Of a stretch of 64,000 nt of DNA, positions 44,311-54,689 are shown in pieces (the stretch's first letter is position 1; the number at the start of each line of letters is the position of its first letter). The stretch lies in assembly GCF_021018805.1 (NCBI RefSeq), contig NC_086283.1, forward strand, positions 19,764,162 through 19,828,161, in the 5' to 3' direction. Source of the stretch: Prinia subflava. Lineage: Eukaryota > Chordata > Aves > Passeriformes > Cisticolidae. The notes beneath the pieces were generated by a model, which worked only from the letters and a program-made list of their open reading frames with translations, was not told the origin of the DNA and searched no databases. The translations under genes were made by a program, and so were the position numbers.

Positions 44311-47276
44311 GGATTTCTAAAGGGAGTGACCACTGAGAAATTTAAAACACTGGAGTGGTTTTTTTGTGGATTCTCCAAAGGCCTCTTCCAGTCATTCAGG
44401 GTGCTCTGGTTAGAAAATAATGTTTGATACAGCGGACCAAACACAGCTTAGCATCTCTCGTGTTTTAGGCACCCCTGGTGCGTGGTCTGCACACAGACTT
44501 CCATAGAAATAAGAGACAGGATTGATTTGTCTGAGTAAAAATAACTGCTACAAATAAACACTAACAAAAAAGTTAATTTACTTTAAAAAGATAAACAGAT
44601 TTTCTGCTTCCAAACCCTTCTGGTTTTTTTCATGCTAAATGAGCCAGGTATTGCAGTTCACATAAAAAGGGGTTTTGGGTTTTTAATCTTGCGTTGAGGG
44701 AAAGACTGAGATCAAATAAAAGGGTCTCTTGGGCAAAAGCAGCAGAAAAGATTCTTGACAGGACTTGTACATATGTAAGGCCCTGCTCCTTTTGAAATCT
44801 CTGATAGAGGTTGAAGCCCATAATATTCATCTTGTGGTCATACAAAGAGACTCCATTTAAGTGATAAGGGGGTTTTCGATGATCCTTTGGAAAATTAAAA
44901 ATAACAGATCCAATATATAAAATTTTATTAGTACTTTTCAATTACCTTTCAGTTTCCTTTCATTAATCATGCATCTCCATGAACAAGATGATAAATTATA
45001 AGTGAATACTCAAATATAATAATTTTAAAAGTGATTTTTAATAAGAACTTATGGCTGACATGAAATACCCTGCAGGAAAATATGAAGAGCAGTTTTGATA
45101 ATTCTTCAGGTTTGTTTTCTCTAAAGTCTCATTGCTTTGCATCAATGACACAAAAGCTTGAATTTTATGTCTGATTATGTTCTTGTCTTTTTGCAGTGGA
45201 ATATATACTGTATTTTCTGTAGGAATTGCAGCTGATACATAGATAATGCTTATAGTTTCTGCATAACTGTTTACTTATAGATAGGCTCAGTGAGTGGATC
45301 AATATTTGAAATAGGAGATACCAGCTCCATATGTTCCTCTCCTAGTTAAAGCATTCAGCAGGGAATTAATTACTCCTGTTAATTGCAGGGTTTGGTAGAT
45401 AATTAATGATTTGGCCAACAGAGTTTCCCTACCAATGCTGGACATTTGGCAATAGCAGGAGTTAAAGCAATATAAAGGAAAATTCAAAGTAATAATGTAA
45501 TATAAAGTATTATAACAAAGACTTCATACTACAAATAACATCAAATTTTTCTCATCCACTCTGATCTTTGTTTCCTTCTCATCTGCCCTCTGACACACAG
45601 AAGTTCAAACTGGAAGGGACAATTGCGGCTTGAGAGATCTTTGAAGAAGGGAATCTCTTCCCCTCCATCTCTCTTTTAGGTTTACTCAACAATTGATTAA
45701 AATGCAATTTCTCTCCTAAAACCTAAAAAGTATATTATGAATCTCTAAGATGTTAATATAGCACTGAGGAATTTTTAGATGTGATTAAGCACCTCAAATT
45801 TGATCGTATTTATTAGTTTTCAAAATGCCATTTTTACATTAAAAAAATAAACTGCACCAAAGCACAGCCTAGACAAGTCAGTCAAATCATGCGTACCTCA
45901 TGTAAACACCCATTTTTTCATCTGCATTAAAAACAAATGTGTCAGATCCTAGAAAATAATATTGTAATTAGTAAATAAAACAAAAATTAACAGATGATAT
46001 ACAGGTAAATTTAATTTTAAATTTCAGAGAAGGAATAAGAAATTCTAGCTGATTGATATCATACTCAGAAATGCATCAGTCTTTATTCTTTTCACAATTT
46101 CTATATGTTTTGATAAAAAGGTTTCTGATATTTGGAAGTAGTAGCTTCATTAAAGAGAGGAGCATTGACAAGCTGAAGGTAAATAACATTCCATGTCAAT
46201 TATCTAAAAAAGATTTTAAAAATCTGGCAAAGCTATTTTCCAGATATGCTAAACTTAACAAAATTTTGTAATTTTCACAGCACTGAACAAATAAATCTTT
46301 TATTAGGAAAGTTCAATATAGTTTAATAAGAACATTAATTTCCATTATTCTTTATAGAAAGGACCATAGCTCCCTTAAAGCACAAAAACAACAGGAAAGG
46401 CTTTAAGAAGGTTCTAGGTTGGAAAGGACACAATTTACTCTTGTCTGCATGTGTAGTTTCTTTGCAAATGCTTTGGAAGATATGCATTATGTGCTCATCA
46501 CTTAGAAAAGAAGAAGAAAACCAGCCTGGAAGGTTTTATTGTAGTCAAAAAAATACAGGGTTCAAATTTTAAACCACTTTCTGATAGCTGATAAAATGTT
46601 CTTCATGTGTCACCCAGGTGCAACAAAAGCTTTTGTTGGAGCTGCTCTCTATTTGGTTGATTACATTTGCTCCTGTTTTTGTTAGAATTGACACTGCCCC
46701 TTGTTTATTGTCTCTTTATATTTCCTAAGTGATTTGTCATTTGCAAATGCTTATTACCAACAAAAAATAAATATCCAAGTTCAACAGTCAAGGATAATCA
46801 GGAAGAGAGAAAGGATAAAAGAATCAATGAAAGTTGATCTGATGCCTCAGTTTTTAAAATACAATCACATGAGGCACTTACAGGGTTTGGAAGGGGGGTG
46901 GTAAACCTGCCATATTATAAAATAAATGACAAACATACTCAAAAGGTGCTTTCAACCCCAAATCTTCCTATATGGGAGTGTTTTAGTCAGAAAATGGTTT
47001 AGGAGAAGTGAGCGTACCCGGGTAAGGCATCATTGGAAATTACAATAACACTGGATGAGCAGTTGTGAAAGAAACATGTAACAGCACAAACCAGACATGA
47101 TTAGAAAAATATTTGATGAAATCAGTTTCTTTGGTTTTGTCAAAATCATACTTGGATGAAATGTTGAACAAAGACATTTTGAGTTGTCAAAGAAAATCTG
47201 GATTTAGAGAGAAGAATGTGTGTATTGAGAACAGCTGGGAGATCACAATGAGCTTTATAAAAATTAATTAATTAAT

Positions 47277-47294
47277 CTCAATTAATGAATTGAG
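47277..47294. repeat. Inverted repeat CTCAATT/AATTGAG within a TAAT cluster
   Basis: CTCAATT, a four-base centre AATG, then AATTGAG. It sits just right of three tandem ATTA units (47263-47275). It could be a paired homeodomain site. Confidence 0.6.
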
Positions 47295-48145
47295 AACTGC
47301 TTTAATAATGTAAAATTAAATTAAATTGCCTAGACCTGTGCTAAACACCCCTCTGCAGCTCAACATATTTAAAACCGAATTTTAAAACTCACTTTAGGGG
47401 TACCTAAATGTAAACCTTTGGACAACAATGTTTGGCCCCTTTATTTCTTATTCAACAGAAAAAAGAGAAATCAAGGCTATAGTAAGACTCAAATAGTCTT
47501 CATAAAGCATTTTGAAAACATTTATTCAGTAGAAGTTACAGAATAGCAAAGTATTAATCTTTTATTTAATTATTATTTTAGGGAGCTCATTCTTGCTGTG
47601 CTTTTCCAAAGTTTCTGTATAAAGACACTGCCTTCCACAGCTGCAATAGAGACACATCAGTGGATCAACACATTTCTCTGTCGATTTTTATGGGTTTTTA
47701 AAAAGATTTTATTTCTTATTGCTATGTAACATTGAAATAAGAATGCGTATTATGGCACGTGCCTGAAATTGCAGTGAACCTGAAGCAACGGATTGCAGCT
47801 CTTCTGAGTGGAATTTTTTTCCATTTGGTGAGAATTATTTTGCACATTTATCTAGGGATATTAATGAACACTGTTTCATTATTTAGCACTTGGAGATCTT
47901 GAGGATTTCTTAGGCAGAGCACATCTCACAAAGAGACTCTTTTACTTCTACTTTTACCTTTTCCATGTATGCTGAACTCAAGGTACAAACTATTCCATGT
48001 TTTTTGAAACACCAGAAACTTTCCAGTGGGAATCTAGGGATGTGCTGTTATTTCAGGCTGTTTGATGGGACATCTCTGGGCTGTTTTTGACACAGCTCAG
48101 TAGAACTCTGCCCGGTGACACCAACAAGCTGCAGGGAAATGATAC

Positions 48146-48331
48146 CTGTGAGGCTACAGAGTCCTCCTGCTGCAAACTGCCAGATGTCTCCCAACTGAAA
48201 ACAGGGTCTTGCTGAGCTTCATCAGTGAAGATCTTTACAATATTCCTTAAAGAGGGTATAGAGGGAGATTCTGTGGAATTGAAAACAACACCATGGATAT
48301 CTGTACTTAGCATGCAGATGTCAGCAGTCAT
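48146..48331 (-). other. Exon-like segment, 186 bp, gene not recognised
   Basis: On the minus strand a pyrimidine-rich run with CAG (TATTACTTTTTCAG) is followed by an open frame of 62 codons that ends in a CACAG/GTATC donor-like junction (intron would start at 48145). The segment is a multiple of three and phase 0 at both ends, and begins with ATG. The conceptual peptide is mixed-polarity and acid/serine-rich, starting MTADICMLSTDIHGVVFNST, with hydrophobic residues spaced like a folded domain rather than repeat translation. I do not recognise the family. Pseudo-exons with such signals are common in vertebrate introns, so this is only a candidate. It could be an exon of a minus-strand gene whose other exons lie outside or went unnoticed. 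Confidence 0.3.
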
Positions 48332-48939
48332 CTGAAAAAGTAATATTGGGAATGGACAAAAATGGCATGTGACTCAGTTTGGTTATTTTTTCTTCTTTTC
48401 CCTGAAAGATGTATCAGTTTAAAATAATTGTCCAAATGTACTTGTTGGGAAAGCAGCAAGAGGAGCAGGGTAAGCAGTGTCCAGGAACATTTAAAGCCAG
48501 CGTATATCTTCATTAAGCACACTCTATAAATCTCAGGTGCCAGGCAGCACAATGCCTTGTGCAGGCTGTATTAATCTCAGTGACAGATAACACAGTGCCC
48601 TCAGCAGGAATCTAAATGCCACTTGCATTTCTCCTGCTTGACTTTTGGGCAGAGCCCTGCAAAGGACCAGGGTTCTGTCTGGGGAAGGACTGAGATACCA
48701 GCATTTGTCTTCATGCCAGGTAGGACAAACTCACTAATTCAAATATTCTCTGACTGAAAGCTTGAGGTTTCATGTGAGTAAGCAAAAAATTTTTGATTAA
48801 AAGATGGTAGCAGCAGTAATTTAGATAATGCTTTATCTTCTCTTTGGTTGTACTATATAATCTAATAAATTCAACTAAAATAAGCTTATAATAAAATAAA
48901 GTAGGGTTTTTTCACTCCACAACAGTCAAAGGAGTTTCT

Positions 48940-48964
48940 TGACCTTTTCTGACCTTTTTGACCT
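48940..48964 (-). promoter_or_regulatory. Three AGGTCA half-sites, DR3 plus DR4 spacing
   Basis: The plus strand has TGACCT at 48940-48945, 48950-48955 and 48959-48964, separated by four and three bases. Read on the minus strand this is AGGTCA-AAA-AGGTCA-GAAA-AGGTCA. All three half-sites match the nuclear-receptor consensus exactly. A spacing of three fits vitamin D receptor/RXR, four fits thyroid receptor or LXR with RXR. It is in T-rich sequence with no promoter nearby, so an enhancer is the natural reading. Confidence 0.45.
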
Positions 48965-48989
48965 TTTCCCTTTAGTTTATCCCCTAACT

Positions 48990-50400
48990 TATATTGATAA
49001 CCACATCATTAAATATTTCAACCTCAGCAGTTATTAAGCACTTCTAGAAAGGTGATTTGAATGAAGATTCCCACTTTGTCAAAGCCAGAAGGTCCAGAGC
49101 TCTGTAAGTTTTGGGGGTTTTTTTGAGGAAACTGGAAATCTCAAAATTAATCCCTATTGGACAGTAGGAATTACAGCTGACTTCCCTCCCCAAACAAGAT
49201 CATTCCTTCCTTCTTACCCCATTAATTTTACCCTGGCTGCTTGAGCACTCAGTAAATAAATGGCAGCCTGATGCTACTTGTTTCTTCATTAAAAGAAAAT
49301 GAAGCAAAACATTAAAATATTATGGGACAAATTCAATTACACACTTCCCACACCCAGCTTTTGACACTGTAGATGTCAAAAAAATATAACTTTTTTCCAG
49401 GGGCTGGCCAATTTTGTACAAGTTTGAAAGCAGGTCAAGCAATGCATGAATTTTTTACATGAAATTAGGTATAATTAATGACTGCTAAAGCTTTTAAAAT
49501 ATGCCTAAGTGGGGAGAACTCAGAAGGAATATTATGTAACTCAGTGCTTTTGTAATAATAATTTAAGGGGAAAAAAGAAAAAAAAAACAAAACATTGCTC
49601 TGAAGTGCTTTTAGGCCTATCTAAGGGAAAAAGGAGTTTGTGCATGGTTTTGGAAAAGGCACATGGCTGAACATTCCCTGTGCTGATGTTAAAAAGGTTT
49701 ATACAAACTACTCAGTGTCTTTATTTAATCACTTTGAGCAGTTAGGAAAGATAAAAGTAGTGACAAGAAGCATTTTAATTACTCTCTAGGAAGACTTACA
49801 AAATAAAGCTTTCCACTTTTCTGGAGCCAAAGAGGAAGCCCCTTAATACAAAATGCACAAAACAGTTTGAAGTCCTATTTTTTTTAGGCTACATTGTTCC
49901 ATTCACTTCCTTAAAAGGCTAAACAAATGTAATTAAAAGTCTTGCAGCAGTTTAAGTAAACAGGCATTCTTCTTGGCTTCAGTTTGATTCAGTTTTCTGC
50001 TGAGGAGAGATGTCCTTTGCTTGAGATAAGATCCACAGTGGAAATGCAGAATGTGAAATTCTGAAGGTCAGTTTTGAATCACATGAACTTTAGCTTCAAA
50101 AGGCACCCCCAGTTCTAACACACTGATTAGTATTAATTCTGCTTTTTAAAGTGCATGAATCTCATGTGTTAGAAGCAGAAGATCAGACAGGGAATGTTTT
50201 TGTTTTCCATGGTTATATCCATCATTTTTTTTGGTGTCTGGACCAATAGGTCACTCTGCTTGGAACAGGGGATGAGAGGGATAGCACCAAGAGTCACCTC
50301 ATGGAGTGTTTGCTTGATTCTGCCCTTTTATTTTTGTTCCACAGCATGGCATGTTCTTCTTGTCTGAAAATGCATATGCATGTATTTTTAGGGGTGTACA
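48990..50400. other. Non-coding sequence, no gene seen
   Basis: AT-rich with A runs near 49570-49590. Nothing assignable. Confidence 0.5.
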
Positions 50401-50443
50401 TTTATGTTGGTTCATATAGATAGAGGTGCACATAAATACGAGC

Positions 50444-50495
50444 ATATATATATTTTATATATATATATATAATATATATTATATATATTATATTT
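50444..50495. repeat. (TA)n microsatellite
   Basis: About 50 bases of TA/TAT repeats, self-complementary and prone to cruciform extrusion. Likely polymorphic in length. Confidence 0.9.
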
Positions 50496-50740
50496 AGAGG
50501 GCATTGCAATGCATTGTGCTTTAGCCAGTGAGTGGGAATTTTCTGCCTGTTTTTGCTGTCTTTGGAATATTCCTGGCCTCGTAGTGTTCTCACTGTGTAG
50601 CAAGGGGCAAAACGCTGTTGTGAGGGAATGTACTTTTTATTTTTTTCTTTTTTTCTGGTACATCTATGATTTTCATTACAACTCTCTCCATATGAAAGCA
50701 CATAACTTGTGCAAGAGTTGCGTTGTAAAGCTAGGCTTAT

Positions 50741-50760
50741 AAAAGAGGAATTCCTCTTTT
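50741..50760. promoter_or_regulatory. Perfect 20-bp palindrome with two head-to-head GGAA cores
   Basis: AAAAGAGGAA followed directly by its complement TTCCTCTTTT, with an EcoRI-type GAATTC centre. Each arm carries AAAGAGGAA, which resembles the ETS/PU.1-class binding word. The perfect symmetry stops at 50740/50761. Confidence 0.55.
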
Positions 50761-51220
50761 GTTTGGAGGAATGTTTGGTTCCAGACTGATGGCTTATTTG
50801 AAGAGCAGAAGGATGGTGGGTGCTGTGTTGACTCTGATTCACATCCTCAGAAACAGCCTGGACTGTGGCCAGAGATGCTCTGAACTGTGAACTCTGGAAG
50901 CATTTCCACAAATATTTAGGAACTGCCATTTCTTTTTTATGTCTCTTGCATGCTCCATGCCTCTGCTTCCTCAGAATCCTCCAGCATTCAATGCAGGACC
51001 TGAGTTCTGATTTTTTACACAAATTGGTCCATTGAAATATCTTTAGAGGATGCAATGAAGGTTTCCCCATAAAATAAAAATTTCAATTTTCTTCCCTCCT
51101 ATAATTGTCTGTAACTCTGGTATGAAACTCTTTGGTAACACACTGGGCGTTGATGAATCTTGTTTTATATTAGGTCTTGTCTGGGGATAACTAAGCTCTA
51201 AACAATGAAGGAGTTATGAA

Positions 51221-51925
51221 TTAGATGTAATGAAGTGGACAGAACTTGGAGAAGTCTGATTGTGACAAGATGGACATAGCTGAATGAGCAGGTGCTCTGT
51301 GTGTATCTGTATTTATGTATCTATATATAAATATATATGTATGTATGTGTGTATACACACAGAGAATTCCAAGAATTGTGGAAAATACCAGCAACGAGAA
51401 ATCCTGCATTTTCTCCTGGTAGTTTGGTAATTTGCAAACAGATGTTCTCCACTGAAGGAAGCACACAGGGCTGTCAAGTGATTCTTTCTGACTACCAGCA
51501 TTGCCCATATCTTGCTTAGATTCACCAGCAAGACACTGGACTGGCTGGTGTTGCCTCACATGGTGTGAAAGATAAATACAACCGACTGCTCCCTCCATAT
51601 GCTTGGGATTTGACTTCAAGAAATCCCTCAAGTACAAACAGAATTTCTGTAGGACAGAGAAGCAGTGTAAATCCGAAAGAGTGCATTTATAAAATAGAAC
51701 ACTATGTCCCCTGATTTTTTTTCTGTGAATAAATGACTTGTTTTTTTCAGACAGGTGTTCAGATTCCTTTTGCCAAAGCCTTTTGAAAGCAGATGTGAGT
51801 TGTGTGACCTCTGGCTGAAGCTGACTCATTAACATCTTTATCTGCTCATATCCAGGGCTAATCTGGGACTGGAAGGAATGTAGAAGGTAGACCGAATTGT
51901 TCCACAGGATTCTTGTCTTTGTCAC
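51221..51925 (-). other. Long open frame, 234 codons, with coiled-coil-like N-terminal part
   Basis: The longest open frame in the window. A pyrimidine tract ending TTCCAG lies exactly at its left end on the minus strand (51925-51940), so it could be an exon starting at 51924. Codons about 20-62 (including SQISPGYEQIKMLMSQLQPE and LTSAFKRLWQKESEHLSEKN) have hydrophobic spacing and charge like a spectrin-type helix or coiled coil. The C-terminal 60 codons translate a TA/TG microsatellite and are not protein-like. No good GT donor closes the credible part. It could be a decayed exon of an unknown gene, or chance. Confidence 0.2.
51318..51360 (+). repeat. TA/TG microsatellite
   Basis: Runs of TATATA, TATG and TGTG end in the 14-bp palindrome GTGTGTATACACAC. 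It accounts for the Tyr/Ile/Thr/His-rich tail of the minus-strand open frame across it. Confidence 0.85.
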
Positions 51926-52457
51926 TGGAAGGGAATTTAATTCTGTTTAATAACTAGCAAGTCCAGATGCATCAGAAAAGAGTTTCTTAAAACTTATGTT
52001 CTTTTTTTTTATTAATTGTTCACAATTGAGCTACTTCCCAACATATTTTGTCTGCCATAGTGTTATGTATATTCCTAATATTGCATAAATGCAACATATT
52101 TTACTGCCCAGTTGCTGCAGGAGAACTGGAGTTTACTAAGAACTATAAAACTGAGACAAGAAAAAAATTATATTGATATTTCAGTGTGCAATTTAATTGT
52201 GATGGAGCATTTACCAAATCAAAGAATGGTGGGTAAATGGATTATGTCTCCAAAAGTTCACTTTTAAAAGAAAATGCCCCTTGAATAGCAAAATTATAAA
52301 GTTCAAGCACAAAAACACCTTTGACATCAGCAAACCCCATCTGGAATGTTCACCAGGAGAGGGAATTTGAAACCTTCTTATTCCAGTTTGTGAATGTACT
52401 ACTTTGTTTCATTAGTGATTCAAAACCAATGCTACAGAGTATCAGGAAAATATTTAG

Positions 52458-52534
52458 GGTGGGTTTTTTTGTTTGTTTGGGGTTTTTGTTTGTTTGGTTA
52501 GTTTTGGTTTTTTGTTTTTTTTTTTTTTTTTTTC
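52458..52534 (+). repeat. TTTG/TTGG-rich low-complexity tract with T18 run
   Basis: GGGTGGGTTTTTTT, then TTTG units, then a long T run at about 52516-52533. There is almost no A or C. Confidence 0.75.
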
Positions 52535-53568
52535 TAAACAGGTTTCTCAATATGTTGTGGTGATTTCTCTTCTGCGGACTTATTTTGTTATTTTTTATTA
52601 TTATAATGTAGCTTTGAAATGTTTGGTCAACTGTAGAATTGAAACCTTTCTCCTCGGACATTCTCACCAATTTTCATAAATGTTAATTTTTTTCTCTGAT
52701 CTTTTAGCGTATGAAATAAAACAAATGCTTTTTTCCTAGCCTTTATTCTTTTTATTTTCTTCTGGAGGAGAGGGATCATAGATTATTAATGAAGCTAAAG
52801 GGAAACAGACCCTTTAATCCTTTGTTTCCTATCTGATCTTTTAACATACATCACAACACTTTTCAATCACCCACTGATTGTAATTCTTCCGAAAGTTTCA
52901 GTGTAACCTAAAAATCAATATTAACAGATGTTGTTTGTTTAAGTCTGAAAATGTTCCAGAAAAATGCTCGTCAAATGCATCCCATCTATGGTTTCATAAA
53001 GTTTCAGATTCTCCCAATCAATATCAGCAGATGTTCACTACTTTTATTTTATTTTTTCCCAAGGCATTGCAGAAGTGCTTCTTGCAGCATAATTTGGAAG
53101 GCAAATCGAAAGCACGGGGTCTACGACAGCTTTCAGCCAAAGAGTCAGAGCTTGTCTTGTCAACTCTTGAGAAACAGCATTGTCTTCATCTAATGTCATT
53201 AGAGACCAAGAATTCAACATGAAAACTTGGTTTTAATTAATGCTCAATGAATAATTGGGTAAACTAATCCATAATGTGTTGTCCACGTGTCCAATTCTAT
53301 ATCAGGGCTGGATTAGCATTTCGTGATCTGAGAAGACTATTAATGCAAAAAAGGAATATTTCAGAGATAGAGAAGAAACTCCCTTCTGTGGGTTTTGGAT
53401 GTTGTGTGAATTTGAGTTAGTTTCCCTGCCGTGAAATCTATAATTTCTGTCTATTGCAAGGCCTCTGTTTGAAAGAGGGTGTTAAGAGATTCCTGACTGC
53501 ATGTAACAAAGTTATCATAAAAGAGAGACAAACCTCAAACCATCCTTGGGCAGTTGGGAGGAAATGTG

Positions 53569-53606
53569 CATTTCCAGAATGTAAATGTACATTTCCAGAA
53601 TGTAAA
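53569..53606 (+). repeat. Tandem duplication, 21-bp period
   Basis: The 17-base word CATTTCCAGAATGTAAA occurs at 53569-53585 and again at 53590-53606. Perfect identity suggests a recent local duplication. Confidence 0.85.
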
Positions 53607-54487
53607 GCTCATAATAGGTGAAAATTTGAAGCTGGCCCATGGAGACAAGAAAGTGTGATCTTGTGTGGTTTGGGATTTGATTATTTGGGTTGATTTCTGG
53701 TCAAAATAAAGTAGATCTATCTCAAATCTGAACAAGTATATGCTTCTCTGTGGATATATATAAGAATCCCTGATTGCAATGAGCCAACTTCCTAGAGACA
53801 ATATCTACTGCAAGCTTGGAAAAGTGATCAGCACTAATTCTCAAATATATTTGATGTTGTCTATCATAATATTTAAATTTGCTTCATTCCCAAGATTATG
53901 TTAAAATGAAATTTGCCCTTTTTAAAAATAATTAGGAATATAATAATACACAGATAAAATGCAGATAAATCTGGAGAGAGATGTGCTTTGATATGATTAA
54001 TATCTCATGCCAAAAAGTTTTCCAAAGTACAGAAATGATGCCTCTTGTAGCACTTGGCTTGCTGGAATTATACAATTTCTCCAAGCTGATTACAGGTCCT
54101 ACTATCTCATGACTATAAAAACATGGAACCTTTTTTTTTTTTCTTTTTTCTTTCTTCTTTATGAATTTAAACCATTGGTATGTTTATGCCATATGGCAGG
54201 GATTGTTCTGTATGCACAAATAAAGCTGCCTCTCAGAATAGGTTATTATTAATGCAGGCTCAGAGTGTGCCTACATCTACATTAACAAAAGCCAGGAGCC
54301 TTTGCCCTGAGTTGTATTTATTGGAACAAAATCATGGCAGTTCCAAGGCCCAAAGTTAGTTTTATTTAGATTTTAGTATTTGTCAAGAAGGAGTCAATGT
54401 TCAGAAATTAATGTGTTGGGTTTTTGTCAATGGGGTGTAAAAACAAACTCTATGGTTTTACAGTTGGAACTTTTTCTTTAGACCTAT

Positions 54488-54562
54488 AGATTTATATTTA
54501 TTTGTATATTTCTATACATATGTGTATATATCTATATCTATATCTATATACATATATATATT
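54488..54562 (+). repeat. TA/TATC microsatellite
   Basis: Mixed TATATT, TATC and TATA units, including three tandem TATATC hexamers near 54527-54546. Confidence 0.85.
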
Positions 54563-54630
54563 ACACCTCCAGGGTAGTTGCAAGCTCTAGTTTATGATGC
54601 ACTTTATTTTCATTGCTTCTTGTAGGATAG

Positions 54631-54679
54631 AATAAAAAGAAAAAAAAGAAAAAAAGAAAAAAGAAAAAAAAAAAAAAAG
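54631..54679 (+). repeat. A-rich tract with regular G interruptions
   Basis: Purine-only run of about 50 bases (A runs with single G). A decayed poly(A) or GA-type simple repeat. No retroelement body was recognised upstream. Confidence 0.85.
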
Positions 54680-54689
54680 ACAACTCCCT

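Larger units (their letters stand above)
42890..48140. other. Non-coding sequence, no gene seen
   Basis: Apart from the enhancer-like block at 44.0-44.3 kb and the palindrome at 47277 (listed separately), no exon or named repeat is recognisable. Open frames of up to 114 codons at 42.9-44.9 kb are not protein-like. Confidence 0.45.
50402..51070 (-). other. Long open frame, 222 codons, function unknown
   Basis: An uninterrupted minus-strand frame of 222 codons, long for AT-rich desert DNA. Its last 25 or so codons are the translation of the TA microsatellite (Ile/Tyr repeats), which is not protein-like. The central part (about codons 60-90) has ordinary composition, with runs such as SLATVQAVSEDVNQSQHSTH. 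There is no known family, no convincing promoter or splice arrangement, and basic Lys/Arg/Ser-rich texture elsewhere. It is most likely a chance frame, but it lies next to another long frame on the same strand. Confidence 0.15.
51930..54480. other. Non-coding sequence, no gene seen
   Basis: It holds a G/T- and T-rich tract at 52458-52534 and a small duplication at 53569-53606. A pyrimidine run plus AAG at about 53051-53064 opens a short plus-strand frame of about 50 codons, but no donor or family supports an exon. Confidence 0.45.

Noticed and set aside
46395..46435. Possible CR1 trace (GGTTGGAAAGGACACA)
   Set aside because: Too short, and the neighbouring CR1 words are missing.
52321..52679. 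Overlapping frames of 68-106 codons at the T18/TTTG tract
   Set aside because: Low-complexity translation, with no homology recognised.
53051..53222. Pyrimidine run plus AAG opening a plus-strand frame of about 50 codons
   Set aside because: The frame ends in a stop with no donor, and the peptide is not recognisable. Weaker than the two exon-like segments kept.
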